From Aphrophora alni (taxonomy: Eukaryota; Arthropoda; Insecta; Hemiptera; Aphrophoridae): a stretch of DNA of 64,000 nt. The notes beneath the pieces are model-generated. The model searched no databases and was not told the origin of the DNA. It saw only the letters and a program-made list of their open reading frames with translations. The stretch is from assembly GCA_963513935.1 (NCBI GenBank), contig OY740772.1:13362098-13426097 (forward strand), given 5' to 3'. The stretch's first letter is position 1; every line of letters begins with the position of its first letter. Shown here piece by piece: positions 35,554 through 48,900 of the stretch. The position numbers and the translations under genes were made by a program.

Positions 35554-36060
35554 CTGGATCGATTCAACAACACCAAATGTTTTTATATTTGTCGGAAAAA
35601 GTTCCTTTTTTTTATTTACTATTTGTACAAGATCACCAATTTTGAATAATAACTGTTCATTATTTTTATTAATGTTAATAGGTTTCATTTTTGTAGTTGA
35701 ATGTTTTGCATTATTATTATTTGTAGTAATTTTGTAAATAACATTAATCCATTTAAATTTTTTATTATTTTCGAATAACACTTTTTGTTTAATGTTCGAT
35801 TAAATCTTTCCACACTACAACTTCTTTCTTTGTTTTCACTAAGATTTAATTGTACATTATATTTTTTCATTGTAGCATTAATGTTTATTATTTTTGAATT
35901 CTGAACTCTTATCAGTAAATAATAAGTTTGATGGATTATGACTAATCTCAATAGCATTATTTATTATTTTTTCAAATGCTTTTGATACATCAACACTATT
36001 TGTTAAACCCAAACATATTTTGAAAAATCATTAAATTTGCGGCCCATTAATCATCTATTC
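35465..36060 (-). pseudogene. Integrase fragment, Polinton/Maverick-like
   Basis: With frame shifts the minus strand reads DFSKYVWV; LLFTDKSSEFKNN (second catalytic Asp neighbourhood, about 35915-35895); ENKERSCSVERFNRTLNKK (catalytic Glu helix); KMKPININKNNEQLLFKIGD; and LVQIVNKKKELFPTNIKTFG, the small C-terminal fold. A DDE retroviral-type integrase with KP-rich linker and GD.V.I tail is usual in Polinton/Maverick elements. A 40-bp TA tract (35511-35550) follows the C-terminus. Only this gene is visible and it is broken; gypsy-like origin is the alternative. Confidence 0.55.
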
Positions 36061-36828
36061 CTAATGTTATAATTTTTTAGTTTCGAAAATTTATTTACAA
36101 TAGGTTCAATAGCTTCTGTTATTTTATCTTTCTATTTAATAGGTTTTATAGGTTTGATATTATTTGGATGTTTTATTATGTTACTTTTATTAAGTTTTAC
36201 ATTTAGATCATTTCATAGCTATTCAGTATAACCCAGTTGGACAATTTGAGGCTCAATATTTTTAGTTTTCTTTCTATATGCATTTATAAAAAAATAATTA
36301 TATATTATTCGATGTCTTACCAATTAAATCACTCATATCGGAAAATTCGAATTTAAAGAATAAAAATTATAATTAAAAGATTTAGGAATTTGAAAAAAAA
36401 AAAAAAAAAAAAAAGAAAAAAGAAAAAAAAAAGGTAATATAGAAGATTTTGAAACTTTTTACCAAAATGATCACTTTAAACATTGACGAAAAAAAATTAA
36501 AGTACTTAATAAAAAATATTTTAATTTAATTTACAACGGTTAAAAGGATGAATAATTTTCTCTGGTTTAGTTTAAATAATAACATTTTAAAAATAGTTTA
36601 ATAAAATCTTACTTTTTTGAAAGAGTTAGTTAAATATTTAACGAATTAGTTTATTGAAGAATTGTTTGATTGTTCAAAAATTAATTAATTTCCTTATGGA
36701 ATTGATTGAAAAATAAGAAAAGAGCTAAATTGTGCTAGAACTGGTGATTAATATACTTATATAATTACTATTATTTCAATTTATTAGAAAAAACAGTTTT
36801 TTTTTTCTCGTTTATTCTTAAAACAGTT
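36061..36828. other. Region downstream of SSU72
   Basis: AT-rich with a long A run at 36392-36434. It contains the SSU72 3' UTR; TTTATT at 36811-36816 is a candidate AATAAA on the minus strand. Confidence 0.5.
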
Positions 36829-36930
36829 TTAATAAAATAAAACACAATGCAAAATTTGACGCTGACATTTATTTTCGTATTGGAGAAGCACTTTATCAAT
36901 ATCGTTGTCCAAATCTTCACTCCTGGACAT
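36829..36930 (-). CDS. SSU72: SSU72 coding exon 5 (C-terminus and stop)
   Basis: The acceptor is TTTTTCAG|ATGTCC. The exon encodes SEDLDNDIDKVLLQYENK and ends HCVLFY followed by TAA at 36831-36829. The family usually ends TVCFY or SVMFY. A possible AATAAA lies about 13 bases past the stop on the minus strand (TTTATT at 36811-36816). Confidence 0.93.
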   Translation of the reverse strand: MSRSEDLDNDIDKVLLQYENKCQRQILHCVLFY

Positions 36931-39900
36931 CTGAAAAATAAAGTCTCTTAAATAAGGAACTGTCAATCAAGTGGAAATTCTGAAACATCTGAATTCTAAT
37001 AATGTTTCTTATATATTAGAGACAATTTCAAATCATAATGAATGTTTAGTTGTTTTAAGTTAATTAATGTTTATAAAATTATCGTGACTTTTTTATCACA
37101 CCTAAGACACACAATCCAGAACCAAGATAAGAGTGCCTTTTTCCAAGGTTATGTGTGTAAAGGATATAGATTACTTTAAATTGTAAGAATTCATAGCGTC
37201 TACCTGAGCTTAATCGTGACATAATTAATTACAAATATCTTATAAAATTCAAAGAACTGATAATCTATATTGCAATTTTTGAGTGTGAATAAATTATATT
37301 GTTATAAATTAAATTTAAATGATTTGATTAAAATAATCTTTGTGTAAACTATAAGTTTTGGAATATTCAATTTATTTCTTTTTTATCATTAACAAATCTT
37401 GTAATGACTATTGAAGAATTTTAATAAAAATATACCAATAATAACAGTAGAACAATAAATAAATACAATAAAATATAACTGTAAATACATTAAACAATGC
37501 AATACAATAAAACATAATCATAACTAAAAAGCCATCAATAATTGAGAATACCTTCATCTCATTAACTCACCCATTGGGTAATAGTCACCTTTGACAAATA
37601 AATCCTTAAAGTGCTTCTTGAAAGTTTTATATTTTTTCACCTAACCTAACCTAACCTTATTTTTTCCAGAGTAGATTCAGAAATAAATTGTTTTTTAAAT
37701 TTGACCATAATTAATTTATGATTAACTCAATGATCTCTGTTTTTTTCTTCTTCTTTTTTCCCAGTTATTTTCTATTAAAAAAGACCTTTAAAACAAGATA
37801 TTGCTGAAAGGGACTGTACATTACAAAACTATTTCTAATTTCTACCCATCAAAATTAAACATTATTTATCAGTCCCAGGATTTTTTTTTCTTTTCTTTTC
37901 ATGCCCAGTGTATCAAAATATATAATTTCCAAAAAAGAAAAAATTCAACCTGACAAAATTTTATATTTCGATGTGTTCTCATTTTAAGTGTTTGGCTGAT
38001 CAGAAGTAAAAATAAGGGCTATCTGTTAAATAGTATATTGCATTAAAAAAAAGACAAACATGCAATAAATACTTACAACTGTTACTAATTCACAAATAAG
38101 AAAAGCCCCAATCGTAGCTTCTTCATGATTATCTTGAATATCTAAATTTATTACATGTACTGATGTGTTATCTACAGGTGGCCTTAAACTCATATCTGAA
38201 AAAAAGAAAGAAAAGGATATTCATATTGTAATAATTGACTTAATAATTTAAATAAAGATTAAAAAAAAAAAAATTCCTTATAAGATTTTTAAACAAGGCA
38301 ACTATTTATTCAATTATTATTAATTAAATTTCTTTTTAAAACGGCTTCCTTTAAAATGCAGACTTGCCAGGTTAAAATTGTTTTACATATAAAGATTTTT
38401 ACCAATGCAATTTACATTGGTGTTTGTATCAAACATGTGAAAAGTACATAATATAGTCTGTATAATTTAGTTTTAAAATATGCAAGTATGTGCTGTTTGA
38501 ATTACTTACAGAATTTTTCACGGATATTTTGAATCACAAATTTGCCTATAGTTATTACAGGTTTTAAACGAGAGTAACAAAAGTCTTTTTTACAAAATAA
38601 AAGATATATATCTAATTTATATTCATATACTATAATTATGAAATTCACTAAAGTTGTATTGATGATGCAGATTTTGCTATTTGTTTTAAACATGTTAATA
38701 ATTTTTTCAACCACAGTATCATGCAATTTTTGAAAACGAACTAAACTCTTTTTCCTTTTAGAACTCTTTTTCCTTTTAGAACTCTTTTGAAGATAGTAAT
38801 AAACATCTATAATATAAAATTTGCATTTTCTGGTAAAGCAACAGCTCCCTTTCAGTGGTTAAATTTATTATACTACTTTTTGTGTCTATCATTACTGGAG
38901 CATTATCGGCACTAAACTCTTATAAAGAAGATTTTATTTTGTCTTCTAGCAAATTATTGTATGAGATTGGAAATTTTCGCAAAAGGGATTTATTATGCAT
39001 TATATTACACTTAATATACTGTGTTATCAGTTTTCTCTATCGACTTGTCGTCTTTCTCAATCTTTAAGAGAAGGTTCTAATCACATCTAATTTCTGATGT
39101 TAGGCCGATCTATGCTGATCTTCACTTATAAATTCTGTCTTGCACATTCTTTTATATGAATTTCAAATAATTTTCCTAGATAGATGAAATAGTTTAGATT
39201 ATTTTTGATGTCAGTCTTAATATGATATAATGCTGGCAAATATTTTAATTTAACACTTTTCTGATCGAGAGTCGGGAATAATTTAAACTAAGGTAATTAG
39301 ATAAATTGTATGTTTGGAATTTTTACCACTTGAGTTCGTGGCGATTGATTTTTAACCGAATGAAATATCCGAGATGCCCGTCTTGAATAAATTCCTTTCA
39401 AAATCATTTTGAATTGTTTCACATTTCACAAAAACAAAACAGTCTTAGGATAGAAAAATTTAAATCATGGTACTCTCATTGTGTTTTTGAGAACTTTACA
39501 TGAGTACAGATTTGATTATCGCTAGATCGCTGAAACCGGCAATCTATGATTAACAAAAAAAAAAGATTGTTAGATAAAAAATATAGGTAATTTATTAGAC
39601 AATCCTGGTGGCTGTTTACTAAAATGTTTTAATTAAGGTGTGGTTTAAACCATAGATGCAGAATTTTACGATAGATTAAAAAGCAGATAAAACTATTAAT
39701 GGTTGTAATTTTATACAGTACTACCTCGTTTATCTGGACCTCATTCAACCGGATGTCCGGATTATCCGGATCGATTCGGAACAAAAAATAAAAAATTTAA
39801 TCAAGGATAAAATAAAGCTTAAAGTTTCAAAATATTTTAATAATTACTGTATTTTGAATAATATTTTAAATAATATTTATAATGTTTTGAAACTTTAAGC

Positions 39901-42900
39901 TTTTGCTTTATTTTATCCTTAAATATGGAGTTTCAACAAGAAATATCTGCTATTACATTAATGTTGATAAAAACGTGATTTCCTCAACACTACAGTGTCG
40001 CCTCGAGGTATTAGGGCGGGTTGTTGATGCACTGGGAAGAGAAAGTGGAGGAGCAATGACCTCTGCGTCACCATCCCCCTACCCCGATGTGGCATGACAG
40101 TGACCTTGTCTATTGTCTATGCCGGCGGGTAGTCTATCACGTGCTAACGACCGGAATACATCATTACCATATCGTGCTGTGCCGTGTTTAGTTTACATTT
40201 TTAAAAAGTCAGGGAATTTGAATTTTCTGGAAAAGTCAGGGATTTTTTTAAAAAACCGGGAAAAAAATAAAGAATGCCTGATATTTTAGAAAGTGTAATA
40301 CAATGACGATGCCTGTAACGGTCCTTAAAGAAAATGTACAACTGTGAAATAAATACAAACCAGGTGCATGTTTACAACGCATCATAAACCATCATGTCAT
40401 TTTTACAACTTTATTGTTGTCGGGTTGCTAAGACTCAAGGGTGTAAATCAGTAAATGTGATTATTTTGTCACATCTTAAAGTGGTGCCGCCAGCTTTGGG
40501 AACCCCCGTTCTTTTTTTTTGGCAGTTGGCACATCACAGTCCCAGTATCGAGGACGTGAATGAGAATCGGCATAGTATTTAGAGGTGGGCGTTGTTACTG
40601 CTATTTATTTATATTCGTGTGTTAGCGTTTGTGCGTGGAAATGGCGACGAAACAAAAACGTAATGTGCTTACAATGGCCCAAAAGTTAGACGCATTGAAT
40701 CGTATAGACAGGGCCGCATTGAAACGTCACACCAAATTAAAACAGAGGAAGATAAATGACTTTTTTTGTAAATAACAACTAAACCCTGTGTAAATTAAAA
40801 GCATGTGTAAATATTTCAGGTGTGTAAATAAAATGTTTTTCTTCATTGTGTAATTTCGTGTATTGTGTAAATTGAATGACTGTGTAAATATTGTGTTTTT
40901 TTATGACTTATAAATGGTAAGTTATGATTTTATATTTTGTTTTATTTATCTTTCTATAATTTTGGATTATCCGGATTTTTGATTAACCGGATCACTTCCG
41001 GTCCGGATAAACAAGGTTGTACTGTACATAATTTTATAGCATATTTTAGATTGGAGTGCCGATGAAAGTGAAAATCCTCTGGTAAAACTTACAAGATAAC
41101 TAAGATTTTGTTTTTGAGATGGCCTAGGGTATCAACCGAAAAAGAACACTATTGGTACACAAAAGTACACAAAACATAAATTGATTTGTAATATATTATT
41201 ATTTTTACTTACATTCAACGACCTGGTCATAGACTCTCTCTTCACAAGTGACAATGATGTCGAACTTGTCTTTACTCAGTTGAAATCTTTCGGGTCTAAT
41301 TTTGATGCGCTTGTTTCTATCCAACATATGAAGTAAACCATTCTGTGTGTAGCTGAAGGTTAAAATTAAGGTTATTTATGTAAACAATATGTATTTAATT
41401 AGTACTTATTGAATTAAATTAAAAAAATTGTGCAGTAGGTAACTAACAATATATTTTAAAAGAAATTAAATGTATAAATAAAATAGGAAGTTGTTTTTTA
41501 ACAGGAGGAAGAAGAAAGAGTTGAAAATCGGTTATTTGCAAGTATCTCTTAAAGTATGCATTTATTTCATTACCCAAGTATGCATCACCAACACACTAAA
41601 ATTTCACTTGAAGTATTGTAAACACAAATTCACTATTTATATATAAAACAGCACTAAAAAGTAAAAACACATTTAGCCTAGGAGATTGTAAACAAACCTG
41701 ATGTAGGTGTCCAAAAACATTATCATAATAATACATTTGTGGGCATAAACGAAAGATGTATATGTGTGCATGATTAATTGAATGGGTATAAACTATAAAC
41801 TGAAATTAAAATGAAATAATAATTTAAGTAAAACTATTAAATAAAGATGGTAAGAGATAATAAAGTTATTTGTGTACCGACAGACATAATGGGATTTTAA
41901 CCAATGTTTTAAAATTAACTAAAAATAGACAAGAAACAGATGGAAGCAATCATTGAAATCCTTTGGATTTTGAAATAAACATTTAAAAACATAATTTAAA
42001 CTGAATTAATTAACAAAATAATAATAAAGCAATAAATAAATGTGTTTAATTATAGATTTATATTGTGTACAGTAAATAATAGTATTAAATATGAAAAAAT
42101 AGAAAATACTGTGTTCTGATTGGACTACCAAACAACCGACACGATACCAAGTTTAAAATAAATTTTAACATAATCGATGAAGAAGAATGACATTAAATCT
42201 GCGATATTAAAAAAAAAAAATGTTGAAAAAGTGTTTTTTTGTAAAGTAAATAATGTGAATGTATCAAAGTTTATAAAGAAAAGTTAATACAGTTGAACCT
42301 GCCTAATAGAACTTATGTAATTCGAACTTTTACCACACTCTCTTGACATTGATATATATAATGTAAAAAAAAAAAAAAAAAATCGTTTATAAATCGAACA
42401 TTTGTTGGTTAATTCAAAGTTAAAACCAACAAAATTTGTTAAGAAAATGATGAAAATCAGCCTGTAATGCCAGAGTAACATTGTTAAACAATCAGCTCTA
42501 CTTTAAATCGCCTCTATTATGGAGTAGACCACCTACGAATGGACAGAAATGGAAAAATACCAGGGCATCTATCTCATCCTCTCTCCTCCAAAGTTATCTC
42601 TAGTTGACAAGTGCTGCACTGTAAATGTGTGTCTATCTAGGCTGTCCGAGTCGCTTCCTCCCTTGCAGGAACCTGTCAGTTGGTTTGTTACACAGTTGCT
42701 AAAAGTTGTATCTTTTTTTACAAGTTAATGTTGTGAGTCAGTGTTTCACATTTTGTTCAATTGTGTTTTTCGCAATGTCTATTGTAATATTGTACATTTT
42801 TTAATTTGAATTTAGCGCAAAGCGCAAGACTCTTTGAACTTGAACGTAATTGGTCCAGATGAGAAAGAAGAAGGGGAGTGCGCTAAAGCAAATAGCTCAT

Positions 42901-45900
42901 CTAATTACCATTAATAATTTGAAAGAGACAAAATTTAAAAACAAAGTGAATGATAGAAAATAGTCAGATAAATGTATCCTATGTATAAATATAATTAGAA
43001 TTAGTATAAACCTTATAAATAAGAAGTGAAGCGTAATTATTTCAATGACAAAGCCAAGAATGCTTGTTGCTAAGCCAAGACAACGGTTTGGTTTGCAGCG
43101 TCAGTCTTTGGGGAACATTTGAAGTGTTCAGTCGTATTAGATTTTGAGTTGGTCCTAAAAAGAACAATAGAGACCAGTTATAATGTGAAAATGTAAAGTA
43201 TTAATAAAGATATGACGAATCGTTTCATTAAAGAACGTGGTTTGTAGAGTGGAGTGTATAAAATAGTTTTATTAAGAAATTGCAAACGTCAATTTAATTG
43301 TACAGAACTAACGATATGAAGCCATGTGCTTTTTAAATTCGCTTGCGTTTTCAGTATAATGAATTAGCAAAATAAAAGAGTGCTCTGAAAACTATAAACT
43401 AAATCTAACATTAGTATAATATCATGGGTTTGATCTAATATGTGAACTTTTGTAAAAAAGCTATAAGAACAATTGATTACACGTGTTTCGGTAGAAAATG
43501 ATGCAATTGTGATGCACAGATAATACCGTTGTGTTTTGAGAAAAAAAATAACAGTTTAAGTTAAGACATTAATAATTATTTTGTTACATGAACAATAGAA
43601 ATGAACTTTATAAAACAGAAAGGTGAATTGAAGACGTCAGCATCTGAACAACGGACAAAGAGACTTCCACGAGGCTGTATGGAGTTCGGGTGAGCAAAGC
43701 GAATCATTCTAGAGGAAATGTGCTTTTAAAAAAGAATAACGTGAATTGGTATCGACGTATAGACTTGCATTTCTAAAATTATATTTGTATCTGAAATGGT
43801 TTAGACATTTCAATGTTAAGTTATAAGTTTGATTTGGCAATTTATGTTGATATATAAGACTATGTCTTGTATTTTAAAATATGGAAAAATATTAAAATAA
43901 AGTTTTTTTCTAATAACTAAATTAATGAATCATGATCTATTTTCAAAGAATATAATTCTTACTTATATAAATTTCATTTAAATAAATTTAAAATCTCTTC
44001 AATTCTCGAGTTGCAACTAAAATCTAAATTCAGTAATTAAAGTTAACTTGATTTTTCTATATTATCATCATTTGAATAATCAAGTAGTTTTTTTAGGATG
44101 TACTAGAATAAGATATTGCATATGAATGCTCCATTTTTTATGTATTTTCAATATTGATGTGGTTTTAAATGTGTAATAAATATTATGTGCTATTTCAGAA
44201 CAAAAAAGACTATTCTTTTACTCTAACATCCTACTGAGTACACTGTTAAAGAACTTACAACACTAGAGATTTTTAATTTAATATCTTTAAATTCTAAACA
44301 CTAATTTTTAAATTTATATTTTATTTTTATATTTTTATTTTTGTAATTAACAAATTACAATGGATCCCAACTTGTAATTACACATAGCTTTTTTTAATAT
44401 TTATATTAAAATCAAACTCCTCTTTTTAAAATTATTACACTATATCGAAACAATGAGTGCACAAAACAATACCTCTAAAGCAAAAAGTCACTGCTATCAG
44501 GATTTTCGTTCAAAAGAAATAAACCAGGCTAAAGTAAAAAAATGCCTACATTTTATCAGTTTATGAAGTCTGGTTCAAGACAACATTTATAATGACAACA
44601 CAAAATTATAGTCTGATCAAGGCTGGCAACTTCACTGTCAATTTCCAGAATGGCGAAAATAAATAAAAAACCCTTTAGCATTCCTTATTTATGTTAAAAG
44701 GATACAAAGATTTGTCTTTATTATAAAGATCTTGATAAATTTCATCGTATGTACAGCTGAAGTCATAAACATTGGGTTTATCAGGCGCAGTGCCAGGAAG
44801 CTTGACTTTGTCTCCAGTTCCAAATGATTTTACGAGGAAACCTTTTTTACTGAAAACATAGAAAAATTATATTACAAAACATTCTCAATAAGCATTAAGA
44901 ATAAATGTTGAATAAATATTTGTAATAAAAGGTATGAATACATTTCACAAACTTTCTCATTCACTCAACCCCAAAAATCAATAGTTACAAAAAATGTCAG
45001 TTCGACAAAAAGTGAAAATGAATGATAAAAAAAAACTATCTTTAAAATAACACCTATTCAGTGTCCTCATACAGTAGAACCTCTGTTAACCGGCCTCGGA
45101 TCAACCGGTCCTCGGATTAACCAACCTCGGATTAACCGTCCTTTGATCAACCGGTTCTCGGATTAACCGGCCTATTTCGTAGTGTACTGGTTCGATGAGA
45201 GTTTCCGAAAATAAGTTGTAATTGAAACACCAAAGGGGCGGCGAGTCAAACGACTTTGTCGATAGCGGTATCCCATTGTCAGCAGCATAAAAACACCCCG
45301 GCAATGGCAACCGCTTGATGGCCCGCTTTTTTTCCACGAATCAATTTAGTATACATTTTGGAAAATATAACATTTCTTTTCAGTTTTCTTCTTGTCTTTG
45401 ACTGGGTATGATCTACGTACAGTATATACAGTAAATAAAAATGAGCGAGTTATGAAAACGGAAGCGTGTGTTGGTTTCGTTTGAGACAGGGTTAAATGTG
45501 TTAAAAAGACTTGACACAGGGGAATCTGTAAAAAAGCTTTGTAGTGTTTAATTTTTTCATGTTTGATGTATAATATACATAACATAATATATACGATACA
45601 TTTATGTACAATAAAATGAGTTGCAACAACATCTTAATTGCATAATTCTTAGCGCTACCTGATTAAATAAGCTTTCTTTGAACGAAAACCGATTTTTCAT
45701 GGGAACCTCGGATTAACCGGCCAAACGGCGCGGGTGTCAGTCCCGACTAGACCGATTAAGAGGGGTTCTACTGTATTTTAATAAAATCAATCATTTAATG
45801 ATGGAGATCAAGGACTTCATTGTTGTTTTTAGTTGATTATTCCAAAATTGTATTTTTTTTATTTATGATTTTGCATACAGGTTTGGGTCATTAACCTTCA

Positions 45901-48900
45901 CAATTCAATAGTATTTGGACAAAATTGGTAATGCCAAATCGATTTTGAGAAATTGTATTTTATAATAGCCAAATGGCCGATTTTTTGCTTGTATAATAAC
46001 AACTCACGAATGTACATTCTAGGGAGATAGGGTTCAATATGTTTTGTTTAGGTCCTTAGAGGTTAATGAAAAAAAAAGAAGTGGTGTGTAGCCAAAATAT
46101 GTTGACATACAAAATTTGATTAAAATCGGTTAGATTAGGCTATAGACCATACAACAGATATTATTCAAAAACCACTTTTTTGGACTTGGGGGACTTCAAA
46201 ACGGATAAATCTGCAAAAATACTTGACATACATTATATAACTTTCTCTATATATGTTGTAAAGTAAAAAGTACAATGACCAAATGAAAGAAACAAACAAA
46301 TTTCTATAGCATGTTTCAGTGATTAAGTCATCTTTCTCATTAATCTATAATAAGGGCTTAGTATGGCTGGGCCCTTATACAATAGTTTTGCACTATCCTT
46401 GTGTACCTGTGAATATAAGTAAGAACAATTACTTGGGAATTAAAATGTGTCTTGTTGAAAACAGTGTTTCTTGTGGACATTTTTTTTTTTTTTCTTTTTT
46501 CTTTTTTTTCCCCTTTTTGTGATTATAAATAATGTTTAATTTAATTTTTTCACAAATACATAGTACAAAATAATGTGATAGGGCAAAAATTGATGTCAAG
46601 TTTTTTGCGGATAAATTCGTTTTGAAATCCCTTGGAGTCCAAAAAAGTGGTTTTTAAAATGTGTGTTTATCGTATGTGCAGTCTTCTACAGCCCAAATGT
46701 GTGAACCATATTAATTAAATTTTATATATGGTTATATTTTTGTCACATCTCGGAACATTCCTTTTAATTTGTTTGTCACTCTAAATTTGGGCATAGATGT
46801 CATAATTACAAAACATCTTTGGATTTTTGGAGTACATATAACTGAAATCTTGGGGATTTCCCAATATAAAAAATTTTTAAGAAATTATTTTTTAAATCGA
46901 TTAACAATATTGTCTAGAATTCGGCCATGAGACTGTTATAAAATATGTTACTTCTTAAAATCGGCTATACCTATTTCGTTTATATTTTAGTAAAACGTAA
47001 ACATTAATTGCAAATAAAAAGTATTATGATTCAGGAATAATTAGGGGGGAAAAAAACCTTGACCACCATCATCAAATATAATTTAAACTGAAGATCCACT
47101 TAAGCACAAGTGAAGCAAATTTAGGTCCTATTTAAATATTTGTTCAAAGACAGCGTCAAATTCCAATTTTTTACTGACATTTTTACAATAGTTTTATTTG
47201 GTTAATATTTCGATTATGATTATGAATCGGTGTGCAGATAGTTTATGCCATTGTTGTTGATCTGTTTGAAATGTACAGTAGATGAGTAAGTTAGGTTTAG
47301 ATATTGATTATGAACATTATTTACAGATTTTGACTTTTGGAAGTTTAGTTTGCGATGATTTGTCATCATAAAAATATTATAAGGGATTATTATTTGATAG
47401 TTGATTAGTATACAAAGTTCCCCTTTTTACTTATTAATATAAATGATTTTTACATGTATGATTTTTAGGTTTTATTCTGTGTGAAAAAGCGGGTATGGTT
47501 CATTTTTCTTGGAAACTACTGGAACATTTTAAATTTTTTTTGTCTCAGATAAGTCTGTCAACTATGTTCATAAATTTCAAGAAGACTTAATTGTTGATTA
47601 AAGTCTCATAACACAAATACAGGAATGATATAGGCTAGACAAAAAGAGCACAGAACTGTCTAATTTATAAATATTATAATACAATTATGTAAAAAATGCT
47701 AAATTTTAGAATAAATTATTTTCCGCTTTTTAAAAATTCAACTTTTTCAGTTGGTTTTAATGAAATTTTGATCAATAATAGTTCAAAGTTCTAAATTTGT
47801 GATCAGTTTTTCAAGTGATAAGTGAAAAAATATATCTTGTTTTTGTGTGGATTGAAACGTTTCTACACCCCGCCCCAGAGTAGAAAAAATGTTTTTTTGA
47901 ATGATGTCCATCATATTTGTAGTGCATTACATTAAGTGTGCACTGATTATAATTGTATTTGGGCATCTTGTGGCCTTATATATGACTTTTCTTTTCATAA
48001 CACGAAATTCGGAGATAGCTGTATTAAGAAATAAACACAAAATTAAGATTTTATTAAAATCGGCTGTACAAATTTTGCTCAAGTATAACCTCTAAGAACC
48101 CAAACGTGTATTGATTGTCATTTCTCAAAAAATGATAGTTCGTGAGTTATGAGTAAAAAGCCAAAAAATGGCCGTAGGGAGTTTTAGGCCCTTATTTCAA
48201 TATTTTTTAAATAACAGTGGCCATAGTTCATTTTTCCTTTTCGATTATCCATTACCGAACTAACATTTTTTTGAGGAAACAAATTTTGTTTAATTTTTAT
48301 TGGTTTTGGGGATTGGTGAGTAAGAAAATTTTTGTGTGATATTTTTGCATCATATATTTTGTTTAAAAATTCCGCAAAAAATATTTAAAATGAATAAAAA
48401 CGGTATTTGGAGCCTAGTGGAGGGATATGTTTAACGGAAGCAATATAGCCATTTTAGTGGCAGTTTATTTTTCTATTTGGAGATTCGTAAAATAATAAGA
48501 CCTAAATATTTGTTTAATATAAAGGAAACATAAAACAGTAAAAACAAATTGTATTATGGAGTTCTGAATGTAATAATTTGTATCCATAGACATAATTCAA
48601 TGCAGTAGGTTAATAATCAACCATACTTCAAAAAATTATGCCATCTTGGTTAGGTTAGGTTAGATTATAATTTATATACAACGTTATACATTTAAACGTA
48701 TCAATTAAATTAGTTTATATTAGTTATTTATATATGCAGGCTCAATCAGTAAACATGCACATGCTTTCCTGTGAGAGAAGCGATTTACTCTCAATATCCA
48801 GTTTTTTTACTATCCGATACAATCATATTAGGCTGTAGACTTGCGAACTTACTGTACTTGAAAATAAAACCTGACCTAACCTGTTCACAGTGTTACAATT

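Noticed and set aside
35470..35781. Open frame containing [10 protein letters not shown]
   Set aside because: The repeat peptide is translation of the TA microsatellite; only the part right of it belongs to the integrase remnant.
37639..37660. (CCTAA)3, and TTAGG runs at 48650
   Set aside because: Consistent with the insect telomere motif but too short to call a telomeric tract.
45101..45337. Open frame starting MEKKRAIKRLPLPGCFYAA, seen again at 52432-52659
   Set aside because: The two frames are similar only because both lie in copies of the same short pogo MITE. In copy C the region is scrambled by the tandem repeat, and no domain is present.
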